DNA of 64,000 bases from Sideroxydans sp. (lineage in GTDB: Bacteria; Pseudomonadota; Gammaproteobacteria; Burkholderiales; Gallionellaceae): NCBI GenBank assembly GCA_028707175.1, contig JAQTUV010000001.1:62001-126000 (forward strand), given 5' to 3'. The position numbers and the translations under genes were made by a program. Below the pieces are notes generated by a model that was not told the DNA's origin, did not search any database, and saw nothing but the letters and a program-made list of their open reading frames with translations. Below are positions 27,821 through 37,311 of the stretch, piece by piece. Within the stretch, counting starts at the first letter, position 1. Each line of letters starts with the position of its first letter.

Positions 27821-30800
27821 GTTTCAATCCTCGCTCGCACCGAGGTGCGAGCGCTACCCAGGGTGCGCAGTGGTGGCCAACGAAAGAGCAACAGTTTCAA
27901 TCCTCGCTCGCACCGAGGTGCGAGCGCTACGCCGCAGCCGAAAAGGGTGTGACGGTGGACGCGGTGTTTCAATCCTCGCTCGCACCGAGGTGCGAGCGCT
28001 ACTAAAACGTCGAGGGCTTTGGGTAGCCGACAAATGGTTTCAATCCTCGCTCGCACCGAGGTGCGAGCGCTACCGCCAAGGCTTCAGCGGTAACTACCAG
28101 CAAGATTGGTTTCAATCCTCGCTCGCACCGAGGTGCGAGCGCTACGATCGCGTCAGAAATCTTTGCCAAGGGAAGGTAAAGTTTCAATCCTCGCTCGCAC
28201 CGAGGTGCGAGCGCTACATTCAAAAGAATTGAAACTTAAAGGAGAAGAACATGGTTTCAATCCTCGCTCGCACCGAGGTGCGAGCGCTACCCAACAATAA
28301 CAGCGGCAGCATACGCATTCCCTTATGTTTCAATCCTCGCTCGCACCGAGGTGCGAGCGCTACGAGCGAACTTACGTGACAGTGCGCGCTGTATGGGGTT
28401 TCAATCCTCGCTCGCACCGAGGTGCGAGCGCTACCTAGGAGGACGGTGCGGGATGCCGAAGAACTTGAGTTTCAATCCTCGCTCGCACCGAGGTGCGAGC
28501 GCTACGTAAGTTCGGACAGCGCACTAAACTGCTGCATACGGTTTCAATCCTCGCTCGCACCGAGGTGCGAGCGCTACCAACCCGAAAGTGACGCACCACG
28601 CGAATTGTCCAGTTTCAATCCTCGCTCGCACCGAGGTGCGAGCGCTACACGGTTCGCGTCAAAACCAGCGACACCGTGAAATGGTTTCAATCCTCGCTCG
28701 CACCGAGGTGCGAGCGCTACCACATCGACAAGATCAAAGGCTGCGCTACAAGCGAGTTTCAATCCTCGCTCGCACCGAGGTGCGAGCGCTACAAGACAGG
28801 CGATGACCGTTTACAGCGCGATTTGGAGTTTCAATCCTCGCTCGCACCGAGGTGCGAGCGCTACTGGGTTGCTTTTATCTCTATATCTCTCCCGAGACGA
28901 TGTTTCAATCCTCGCTCGCACCGAGGTGCGAGCGCTACAAGCACATCTTATCGGTGGAAAAGCGCCTGACAAGTTTCAATCCTCGCTCGCACCGAGGTGC
29001 GAGCGCTACCTCTCCCTTTTCTTATGTTTGACAAGTTCCCGTTTGGTTTCAATCCTCGCTCGCACCGAGGTGCGAGCGCTACCACCAGGCATTTTTGGAT
29101 GAGCAGTTTGGATATCAGTTTCAATCCTCGCTCGCACCGAGGTGCGAGCGCTACAAACGTGCTTCGGGAGCTTGTAGCGTCTCTTTGTCTGTTTCAATCC
29201 TCGCTCGCACCGAGGTGCGAGCGCTACGTCATGACCTACACTTGCAACGTCCTAAATTGCGGTTTCAATCCTCGCTCGCACCGAGGTGCGAGCGCTACAT
29301 CCGACTTCCTGCAAGGAAATATTGGTTACCTAGTTTCAATCCTCGCTCGCACCGAGGTGCGAGCGCTACCAATAGGCGTTCGTCAATGGTGGAGAGGGGT
29401 TGCGTTTCAATCCTCGCTCGCACCGAGGTGCGAGCGCTACTTTGGCTGGCGTTGGGATGGTGAAGTCAGTAGGTAAGTTTCAATCCTCGCTCGCACCGAG
29501 GTGCGAGCGCTACCTTGCAAGTCAGGCACATTCGGGGACGCTCTGAGGTTTCAATCCTCGCTCGCACCGAGGTGCGAGCGCTACCCAGGGACATACAGCG
29601 GACGCGGCTCAGCAAACTGTTTCAATCCTCGCTCGCACCGAGGTGCGAGCGCTACCCGGCCAATAGCGCCGGTTGCCGGATGAATCCTTGTTTCAATCCT
29701 CGCTCGCACCGAGGTGCGAGCGCTACTTACATCATAGGTCGCAAGCTGTTCATACCTTACGTTTCAATCCTCGCTCGCACCGAGGTGCGAGCGCTACTTG
29801 ATGAGTCCAAAAATGGCGCGCTAATTCTTGATGTTTCAATCCTCGCTCGCACCGAGGTGCGAGCGCTACGCGTGCTGTCAATGACAGACTACAGGGGGTG
29901 GAAAGTTTCAATCCTCGCTCGCACCGAGGTGCGAGCGCTACATACAAATTAGTCGAAGGAACAACAGACGTCAGAGTTTCAATCCTCGCTCGCACCGAGG
30001 TGCGAGCGCTACCTCAAGTCTTGCGGCGCTCGCTTCTGGCACGTAGGTTTCAATCCTCGCTCGCACCGAGGTGCGAGCGCTACCTACGACACAATCCGAC
30101 AGGTAAAGACCTTCCCGTTTCAATCCTCGCTCGCACCGAGGTGCGAGCGCTACGCCTTGTCCACCGACGCGGGACGCTGTGATAGGCCGTTTCAATCCTC
30201 GCTCGCACCGAGGTGCGAGCGCTACGGTTACTAGTTGCCATCTCCGCCTCCTTCATTGGTGTTTCAATCCTCGCTCGCACCGAGGTGCGAGCGCTACCCG
30301 AGTCGTATGCATAAGTTCGGCGTAGTGTCAGGTTTCAATCCTCGCTCGCACCGAGGTGCGAGCGCTACCAAAGCGGCATCAACCATGCGGCGGGAGTGTT
30401 GCAGTTTCAATCCTCGCTCGCACCGAGATGCGAGCGCTACCTGATGCGTCAATTCGCCTATCCATTGAGTGCAGCGTTTCAATCCTCGCTCGCACCGAGG
30501 TGCGAGCGCTACAAGGCATGGAGCGCGTTGGGGGGGAACCAAGCAATGTTTCAATCCTCGCTCGCACCGAGGTGCGAGCGCTACGGCGGCACATAGATTA
30601 TGCGGAATTTGATGGCGATGTTTCAATCCTCGCTCGCACCGAGGTGCGAGCGCTACCCCATGTGGTATTAGTACCACAAAAAAGGCTAATCGTTTCAATC
30701 CTCGCTCGCACCGAGGTGCGAGCGCTACGGGATAAAGCGAGTCGCACAACCGCCCACAAGAGTGTTTCAATCCTCGCTCGCACCGAGGTGCGAGCGCTAC

Positions 30801-33800
30801 CTCAAGCAGCTGTGAGTTGTTGGCTTTATTTAGTGTTTCAATCCTCGCTCGCACCGAGGTGCGAGCGCTACCCTGCCGTATCAGTGGGTATCTATCTCGG
30901 GCTATGTTTCAATCCTCGCTCGCACCGAGGTGCGAGCGCTACTTGGGATCAAGTGCCGCGTTAGCAGACTCAGAAAGTTTCAATCCTCGCTCGCACCGAG
31001 GTGCGAGCGCTACTCCAGCAGCGCCACCAACACTAGGCGCACCAAGTGTTTCAATCCTCGCTCGCACCGAGGTGCGAGCGCTACCTACCGCGAGAATATG
31101 ACAGACAGGGCGCGCCTTGTTTCAATCCTCGCTCGCACCGAGGTGCGAGCGCTACCAACCCGAAAGCGACGCGCCACGCGAATTGTCCAGTTTCAATCCT
31201 CGCTCGCACCGAGGTGCGAGCGCTACGTGTAAGCCTCGGTCGATGATGTAGTTCTCGGGGTTTCAATCCTCGCTCGCACCGAGGTGCGAGCGCTACGACA
31301 AGAACTTCAGGAATCCAGCTCGAAAAAGACGGTTTCAATCCTCGCTCGCACCGAGGTGCGAGCGCTACAGCGCGATGTGTGATGCCGCTGTGGTGGGAAG
31401 CGGGTTTCAATCCTCGCTCGCACCGAGGTGCGAGCGCTACGAAACTGATGTTGCAGACCCGTATCGCTTCATCAGTTTCAATCCTCGCTCGCACCGAGGT
31501 GCGAGCGCTACGCTGCGCGTGGTGAATGGATAAGGAGGAATGTATGTTTCAATCCTCGCTCGCACCGAGGTGCGAGCGCTACAATCGTGCCGCGTACTGT
31601 ACGTAACGCGCATTGATGTTTCAATCCTCGCTCGCACCGAGGTGCGAGCGCTACTGTCCATTGGTTGATGGGTGCGGTTGCTTCCATCATGTTTCAATCC
31701 TCGCTCGCACCGAGGTGCGAGCGCTACCCACTGATCGCGAACTCACCCGCCAGCTCGATCAGATTGTTTCAATCCTCGCTCGCACCGAGGTGCGAGCGCT
31801 ACCCCAATGGTCGAAGTCGTTAAGTAAGATATTGGCGTTTCAATCCTCGCTCGCACCGAGGTGCGAGCGCTACAGGTAGGCCTCGAATGGCTCAAGTTCG
31901 TTCACGGGTTTCAATCCTCGCTCGCACCGAGGTGCGAGCGCTACGTCGCACGCGCAAGTGGGATCCGCTGACCATCGGCGTTTCAATCCTCGCTCGCACC
32001 GAGGTGCGAGCGCTACGGACGGCACCTGGCACCGCCCATTCACCACGCTGGTTTCAATCCTCGCTCGCACCGAGGTGCGAGCGCTACAAACAGGTGGTTG
32101 ATCGGTATCGTGGGGAGAACAAGTTTCAATCCTCGCTCGCACCGAGGTGCGAGCGCTACATATCGCACTGCGACCTGTTTCAACCACTCTATCGTTTCAA
32201 TCCTCGCTCGCACCGAGGTGCGAGCGCTACGCTTCTGGTCTTGAGTTGCGTACCAACTCTGGCGAGTTTCAATCCTCGCTCGCACCGAGGTGCGAGCGCT
32301 ACCCAATGTTTGAAGGCTTGATGTTGTCCGGTACGATGTTTCAATCCTCGCTCGCACCGAGGTGCGAGCGCTACCCAAGGATCACGAGTTGTACGAGCTG
32401 CTCTATCTGTTTCAATCCTCGCTCGCACCGAGGTGCGAGCGCTACGGCGGACACGACCACGCGCGCTAGGCGACATGCCGTTTCAATCCTCGCTCGCACC
32501 GAGGTGCGAGCGCTACGTTGGACGGTTAGACAGTTCGATGATTATTAAAGGTTTCAATCCTCGCTCGCACCGAGGTGCGAGCGCTACGCCGGCAAACAAC
32601 ATCATCGACCTGCTGCATTCGCTGTTTCAATCCTCGCTCGCACCGAGGTGCGAGCGCTACTAAATGACAAAGAAAACAGGAGGAAAGGTATCAAGTTTCA
32701 ATCCTCGCTCGCACCGAGGTGCGAGCGCTACCGCGCATGGGCTGTAAAAGTGGCAAGCTGGAACAGTTTCAATCCTCGCTCGCACCGAGGTGCGAGCGCT
32801 ACTGCGCGGTTGCGCTTGGGATTGCTTACGCAATAAAGTTTCAATCCTCGCTCGCACCGAGGTGCGAGCGCTACCGTGGCGGCAGAAAAAGTGCCGCAGG
32901 AATCGGGAGTTTCAATCCTCGCTCGCACCGAGGTGCGAGCGCTACGCGCAATGTGGCGGCGTACATCTCAAAGCGTTCGGGTTTCAATCCTCGCTCGCAC
33001 CGAGGTGCGAGCGCTACAAGGCTACGCCATCACGGCTGGCATTCGTGGCGCAGTTTCAATCCTCGCTCGCACCGAGGTGCGAGCGCTACCAGTGGAGCAA
33101 TGAAACGCCATGCAGTTATAGCCGTTTCAATCCTCGCTCGCACCGAGGTGCGAGCGCTACCGAGGATATGCAACAGACACCCATGCGGGTGGGATGTTTC
33201 AATCCTCGCTCGCACCGAGGTGCGAGCGCTACGGTTAATATCGTAACCAACACGGATACAAACATTCAGTTTCAATCCTCGCTCGCACCGAGGTGCGAGC
33301 GCTACGGCGCGACAGTTGGCGCGAATTATGCGATATACATGTTTCAATCCTCGCTCGCACCGAGGTGCGAGCGCTACGCTGTTTGATTGCCCGCCGCCGT
33401 TATGGTTGCGGGGTTTCAATCCTCGCTCGCACCGAGGTGCGAGCGCTACTTCCAACTCTCCCGACACCCTGAAATGCAACTCCTGTTTCAATCCTCGCTC
33501 GCACCGAGGTGCGAGCGCTACGGTGGGTACAGGCCGAGTTGAATGACTATGCTCGGATAGTTTCAATCCTCGCTCGCACCGAGGTGCGAGCGCTACAGAA
33601 GGTAAGGTGCTAGTGCCTATTGAGCCGACTGTTTCAATCCTCGCTCGCACCGAGGTGCGAGCGCTACGTGCGCGAGGCTGTATCACTGTTGGCAGACTTG
33701 GGTTTCAATCCTCGCTCGCACCGAGGTGCGAGCGCTACTTGCGGCCCGGCGCGGCGTGCTCTTTGCTTAGTTTGTTTCAATCCTCGCTCGCACCGAGGTG

Positions 33801-34249
33801 CGAGCGCTACGTCGGTGGTGGTGTACCGTGATGCTGTTTAATTAGTGCGTTTCAATCCTCGCTCGCACCGAGGTGCGAGCGCTACATACTGATACGGTAA
33901 AGACGTTGCGCTCTAGCAGTTGTTTCAATCCTCGCTCGCACCGAGGTGCGAGCGCTACGCACGTGATGACGAGTGGATGCGTTTGTCCCACGGGTTTCAA
34001 TCCTCGCTCGCACCGAGGTGCGAGCGCTACGTCCACAAGGAACCGCAGCACCACGCCCATCGCATTGTTTCAATCCTCGCTCGCACCGAGGTGCGAGCGC
34101 TACGCAGCTACTATTGGCCGACGCATGACTGAGGAACAGTTTCAATCCTCGCTCGCACCGAGGTGCGAGCGCTACCTGGAAGGTTGGACGTGACGCTGAC
34201 AAGGCGATGGCAGTTTCAATCCTCGCTCGCACCGAGGTGCGAGCGCTAC
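27821..34249 (-). CRISPR. Type I-C CRISPR array, 90 intact 37-nt repeats and 89 spacers
   Basis: Each repeat begins GTTTCAATCC and ends GCGAGCGCTAC on the plus strand. By my count there are 90 copies; spacers are 33-38 nt, mostly 34-36. Repeat starts: 27821, 27894, 27966, 28037, 28109, 28181, 28254, 28327, 28398, 28469, 28541, 28612, 28684, 28756, 28828, 28902, 28973, 29046, 29118, 29191, 29262, 29333, 29404, 29477, 29548, 29619, 29690, 29761, 29833, 29905, 29976, 30047, 30117, 30189, 30261, 30332, 30404, 30476, 30548, 30620, 30692, 30764, 30835, 30906, 30977, 31048, 31119, 31190, 31260, 31332, 31404, 31475, 31546, 31618, 31691, 31766, 31837, 31908, 31980, 32051, 32123, 32194, 32266, 32338, 32409, 32480, 32551, 32624, 32695, 32766, 32838, 32909, 32981, 33053, 33124, 33196, 33269, 33341, 33413, 33485, 33560, 33631, 33702, 33774, 33849, 33922, 33994, 34067, 34139, 34213. 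The crRNA sense is the minus strand (repeat ending ATTGAAAC), the leader is at the right, and the decayed repeat is at the left. Confidence 0.99.
30404..30440 (-). repeat. Single variant CRISPR repeat
   Basis: This repeat has A instead of G at 30428 (repeat position 25), the only difference seen among the 90 copies. The change removes the apical base pair of the repeat hairpin. Confidence 0.9.
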
Positions 34250-34430
34250 AGTCCGCGTTCAACGCCTTGTCTTGCAACGTTAAACAACGAACTTTGCGCG
34301 AACCCCAACAAAATTGCTTTGTTGCGGCCCGCACATTTCTTGTGGCGAGTTAATAAAAGCTTCTCGCACAATATGTTACGGGAAGCGCGAACCCGCTGGG
34401 TTTGTGTCGTTGCTTGGGGTTCGCGCATGG
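34250..34430 (-). promoter_or_regulatory. CRISPR leader
   Basis: These 181 bases separate the newest repeat from the cas2 stop and hold no credible gene. Since crRNA is read leftwards, this is the leader and should carry the array promoter and the integration signals. A 14-bp perfect inverted repeat (TGCGCGAACCCCAA at 34295-34308 and its complement at 34414-34427) and a third partial copy (GCGCGAACCCGC at 34385-34396) are present. No confident promoter hexamers were picked. Confidence 0.8.
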
Positions 34431-34721
34431 TCATATTACGAGAGGTCCTTCAAAATCGACGGCACGGAAATGGCCGTGTTCTTTGATGTGTAATTCTACA
34501 GGTTCGGTGAGTCTATATAAACGCAGGCAGTCTTCCTTTTCGTTTATTTCGGCAAGCAGGTTGCGTTCGAGTTCTTCGTATTGCATCTGGTTGACGCGGC
34601 ATTCGAAGACGGAGTTTTGTACGCGCTGGCCGATGCTTTCGCACACTTTTGCTACGCGGCGCAGACGGCGACGGCCTTCTTTTGTTTCGGTGGAGACATC
34701 ATAGGCGACGATGATGAGCAT
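34431..34721 (-). CDS. cas2: Cas2, CRISPR adaptation endoribonuclease-fold subunit
   Basis: The 96-residue protein starts [11 protein letters not shown], the ferredoxin-like first strand with the conserved Asp of Cas2. It bridges two Cas1 dimers in the spacer-integration complex. The true start is the ATG at 34721; an overlapping longer frame runs into cas1. The ATG lies one base after the cas1 stop, so the two are translationally coupled. It is the cas gene nearest the leader and array, as usual for type I-C. Confidence 0.96.
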   Translation of the reverse strand: MLIIVAYDVSTETKEGRRRLRRVAKVCESIGQRVQNSVFECRVNQMQYEELERNLLAEINEKEDCLRLYRLTEPVELHIKEHGHFRAVDFEGPLVI

Positions 34722-34722
34722 G

Positions 34723-35760
34723 TTAGCGTGCCAAGAATGGAAGGTAGGTTTCGGTTTCGCCGCGTATGTGTCTTGCCAGCAAGCGCGCTTGGATTTGTGG
34801 CAGTAGGCCGATGGGCATTTTGGTTTCCAGTAAGGGATGGGTGATTTCTTCCTGTTTGCGTTCTTGGTAGGCGACCACGACGGCGCGTCTGGCATCGCCT
34901 TCGAGCAAGACCGCGCCGCCCTCGCGTTCAACAAAATCATTCGCGCTGATTTGTCCGCGATTGATCAGGGTGAGCACGAGGCGGTCGGCCATGATGGCGC
35001 GGAATTCTTCCATCAAGTCCAGCGCCAGCGCGGCGCGACCGGGGCGCACGGCATGGAGGAAGCCGAGTTGCGGATCAAGCCCAACGGCTTCCAACGCGGA
35101 GCGGCAGTCGTTCATCAGCATGGAATACAGAAAAGAGAGCAGGGCGTTGATGCGGTCGCGCGGAGGTCGGCGAGTGCGTCCATCCATGGTGAAAGTGGCG
35201 CGCGCATCACGGCGGACGATGCCGTTCATGGCAGAGAAATAGACTTTTGCCGCATCGCCTTCGATGCCACGCACGCTGTCGAGATTGTCGGTCAGCGGCA
35301 GGTTGCGTACGGAAGCGCGTAGCGCGGTTGCGCCTGCGGTGAGCATTTTTGCATCGGCTTCGTCCGCCGCTTCGCGCGCGCCGCGAAGTAAAACTTGGCG
35401 TGCATTGCGCAGTTTTCCAGCGATCATGGCGCGCGATACTTTCAGTGCGAAAGCGGCATCGCCCGCCAGCCGATGCTGCGCTTGTCGCAACAAAATGTTG
35501 CCGGAAACTGCACCTTCCAGCCTTGCCTTGAAACGCCCGTGACTATCCAGCAATACGAGGCTGATGCCATCGTCCGCGCAGCGATGCATCAGGGCGGGCG
35601 AGACCATGATGTTGCCCAAACAGACTACGCTGCCGAGATGGTGCAACGGCACTTGCAGTTTCTTCACGCGCTCTACATCCACGCGCAAGGTGTCGTTCTC
35701 CAGATGGAGGTAACTGAGCGGAGTCATCACGTACAGGGTGTTGAGTATCTGGCGTGCCAC
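34723..35760 (-). CDS. cas1: Cas1, CRISPR integrase (type I-C)
   Basis: The 345-residue protein has the Cas1 metal-binding triad in GIEG (Glu, about residue 167), LHAVRPGR (His) and [10 protein letters not shown] (Asp). The N-terminal beta domain includes [14 protein letters not shown]. It joins new spacers to the leader-end repeat with Cas2 and is guided by Cas4. The start is a GTG at 35760, immediately next to the cas4 stop. The sequence pattern fits the I-C subtype. Confidence 0.96.
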   Translation of the reverse strand: MARQILNTLYVMTPLSYLHLENDTLRVDVERVKKLQVPLHHLGSVVCLGNIMVSPALMHRCADDGISLVLLDSHGRFKARLEGAVSGNILLRQAQHRLAGDAAFALKVSRAMIAGKLRNARQVLLRGAREAADEADAKMLTAGATALRASVRNLPLTDNLDSVRGIEGDAAKVYFSAMNGIVRRDARATFTMDGRTRRPPRDRINALLSFLYSMLMNDCRSALEAVGLDPQLGFLHAVRPGRAALALDLMEEFRAIMADRLVLTLINRGQISANDFVEREGGAVLLEGDARRAVVVAYQERKQEEITHPLLETKMPIGLLPQIQARLLARHIRGETETYLPFLAR

Positions 35761-36384
35761 TTAGTCCTCCGGTTCGTACAGTGTTTTTGCAAGTGCAGTG
35801 TGTGTGGTGCTGTGTGCCATGGCTTGCGGTTGGCAAATATCATTTAGTGAACATTCTTTGCAGCGCGCATCGTTGGCGGGCGGCGGCAGCTTGCCGGAAG
35901 CCAACATTGCGCGGATGGCGGTAACGGTTTCTTCAACATGTTTGCGCAACTCAGGGGTGATGGCGACTTCGCGGCGACGGCGCGAAGTGTGGTGATAAAT
36001 CGCGCCGCTCGTGATGGTGATGTCGAACATTTCTTCCAAGCACATCGCTTGTGCGGCAAGCTGCAAATCATCGTGAACTTGCAACTTTTTCCTGCCGTGT
36101 TTGTATTCCACCGGATAGATTATTCCATCGGGATGAAACTCTACTACATCGCATTTCCCCACCAGCCCGAGACGATCAGACCATACTGGTAATGCGCGCT
36201 CACTTCGTACACCTTCAAATGATTCAAACCCCGGCTCATCCACCCGCTCATGCGCCGCATTGCCACGCATGGTGTGGACGTTCTCATCGAAGGCTTGTTC
36301 TAGGTGAATAAGCGCGCATTGGCGTGGGCAATAGCTCCAGTGCTGGAGCGCGGAAAGCATGATGGGGTCGGCTGTTTCGGTCAT
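35761..36384 (-). CDS. cas4: Cas4, RecB-like adaptation nuclease
   Basis: The 207-residue protein has the RecB-type nuclease motif (KCDVVEF and YPVEYKHG, with Asp and Glu-x-Lys). Four cysteines, Cys19 and Cys23 in YCPRQC plus the C-terminal CKECSLNDIC, can hold an iron-sulfur cluster. Cas4 trims prespacers and selects the PAM side during adaptation. It is the first gene of a cas4-cas1-cas2 cassette with no gaps. Upstream it is divergent from a toxin-antitoxin pair with only 50 bases between the starts, whereas type I-C loci normally have cas7 directly upstream. Confidence 0.96.
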   Translation of the reverse strand: MTETADPIMLSALQHWSYCPRQCALIHLEQAFDENVHTMRGNAAHERVDEPGFESFEGVRSERALPVWSDRLGLVGKCDVVEFHPDGIIYPVEYKHGRKKLQVHDDLQLAAQAMCLEEMFDITITSGAIYHHTSRRRREVAITPELRKHVEETVTAIRAMLASGKLPPPANDARCKECSLNDICQPQAMAHSTTHTALAKTLYEPED

Positions 36385-36434
36385 GGTGGCAGTGCTATCA
36401 TAAAGCCCGAATTTTTGTGTTTATGGAGGTCATC
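36385..36434. promoter_or_regulatory. Shared divergent intergenic region between cas4 and the antitoxin gene
   Basis: These 50 bases must hold the promoter and operator of the plus-strand toxin-antitoxin pair and, if cas4 has its own promoter, that too. CTATCATAAAG near 36393-36403 is a weak -10 candidate for the plus strand; GGAGG at about 36424 is the antitoxin ribosome-binding site. Confidence 0.5.
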
Positions 36435-36701
36435 ATGGCCGCAGCATTGAAAGACATTGAAGATCAGGCATTAAGTTTGTCGCCCAAAGAGCGGGGCGAG
36501 TTAATACATCGTCTTATCGTTAGCTTGGAAGGCGAGCCCGAAGATTCACCTGAAGCAATTGCAAAAGCATGGGACGAAGAAATCGCCCGCCGCGTGGCGG
36601 ATATGGACGCAGGTCGGACGAAATGGATTCCTGCTGATGAAGTCATGTCTCGGCTTCGCGCAAAAGTGCTTGCCGCAAAGAATGCTTCGAATCAGTCTTA
36701 A
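36435..36701 (+). CDS. Antitoxin, addiction-module component of the TIGR02574/PF09720 type
   Basis: This 88-residue helical acidic protein has the family pattern of an N-terminal LSPKERGELIHRLIVSLEG helix pair followed by AIAKAWDEEIARRVADMDAG and a tail ending PADEVMSRLRAKV. Such proteins are labile antitoxins paired with RelE/ParE toxins. The ATG at 36435 follows TGGAGG by 6 bases; two upstream in-frame ATGs are possible. The toxin start overlaps its 3' end by 20 bases, typical of this family. It stands opposite to all cas genes. Confidence 0.88.
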   Translation: MAAALKDIEDQALSLSPKERGELIHRLIVSLEGEPEDSPEAIAKAWDEEIARRVADMDAGRTKWIPADEVMSRLRAKVLAAKNASNQS

Positions 36702-36978
36702 CGAAGAAGCACAGGCCGATGCCGATTCCGCCATTGACTGGTATATCAGCGAAGGTGCGTTCATAGCAGCCGATGACTTCATCAATGAAATTGAGCGCGC
36801 CCTTGATTTGCTGAAACAATTTCCCGCACTGGGCGGAGGTGGCACACACAAGGTGCGCTCGTTCCCTCTCCATGGTTTTCCCTACTCCCTGATTTATCGC
36901 GTGCAAGGCGATATCGTTCGCGTCATTGCGGTTGCTCACCACAGTCGTCGCCCCGCATATTGGGCAGAGCGGCACTAG
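36682..36978 (+). CDS. RelE/ParE-superfamily toxin
   Basis: The 98-residue protein has the compact RelE/ParE fold: a helical start (EEAQADADSAIDWY), a second helix (DDFINEIERALDLLKQFP), then beta strands (VRSFPLHGFPYSLIYRV, IVRVIAVAHHSRRPAYW). The final HHSRRPAYW stretch is typical of the DUF-type RelE/ParE partners of TIGR02574 antitoxins. Whether it cuts mRNA at the ribosome (RelE-like) or poisons gyrase (ParE-like) cannot be told. It overlaps the antitoxin gene and ends 11 bases from the stop of the minus-strand membrane-protein gene. Confidence 0.88.
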   Translation: MLRISLNEEAQADADSAIDWYISEGAFIAADDFINEIERALDLLKQFPALGGGGTHKVRSFPLHGFPYSLIYRVQGDIVRVIAVAHHSRRPAYWAERH

Positions 36979-36989
36979 ATGACTTACCG

Positions 36990-37283
36990 TTATTTGTAAG
37001 CAATGCTCAACACCTCTGAGCTATTGAGTTGCAGCCGGTTATCGTTTGGTAGCTTGAGCGTGGTGAATCCAGCCCACCGACTATCCGACACGGCCTGCAA
37101 GTGGCAGCCACTCTCAACGCTCGTAATTGTTGCTCCAGCTGACTGAGCCGCAGCGCAGCCTGCCGGACGTAACCAAACCTCACCTGATTTGTCCGGCCAG
37201 ATCATGTCGGTAGCGAGAAATACGATCAGCACCAACGTGGCTGGGCCGCCAATCGGGATTAACCAGTTGCGAATCCAGTTCAT
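36990..37283 (-). CDS. Unknown 97-residue single-pass membrane protein in the cas operon
   Basis: This protein is not recognised. A hydrophobic helix spans about residues 8-26 (LIPIGGPATLVLIVFLA), followed by a soluble domain of about 70 residues with two cysteines (about 43 and 60) that might form a disulfide if periplasmic. The ATG at 37283 has an AAAGGATT site 8 bases upstream and lies 28 bases after the cas7 stop, so it is co-directional and probably co-transcribed with cas7. An upstream extension into cas7 is rejected. No cas family with this shape is normally found at this position in type I-C loci. Confidence 0.7.
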   Translation of the reverse strand: MNWIRNWLIPIGGPATLVLIVFLATDMIWPDKSGEVWLRPAGCAAAQSAGATITSVESGCHLQAVSDSRWAGFTTLKLPNDNRLQLNSSEVLSIAYK

Positions 37284-37311
37284 CCAATAATCCTTTGTAG
37301 AAGATCCGTCA

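Noticed and set aside
30661..30678. Perfect 7-bp hairpin TGTGGTA/TACCACA within a spacer
   Set aside because: Part of one acquired spacer; reflects its source DNA, not a feature of this genome.
27821..34249. Many repetitive long open frames on both strands encoding SILARTEVRAL- or LAPRCERG-like repeats
   Set aside because: They are translations of the CRISPR repeat in different frames; no start signals and no protein family.
34581..35322. Plus-strand frames antisense to cas2/cas1
   Set aside because: Shadows of conserved cas genes.
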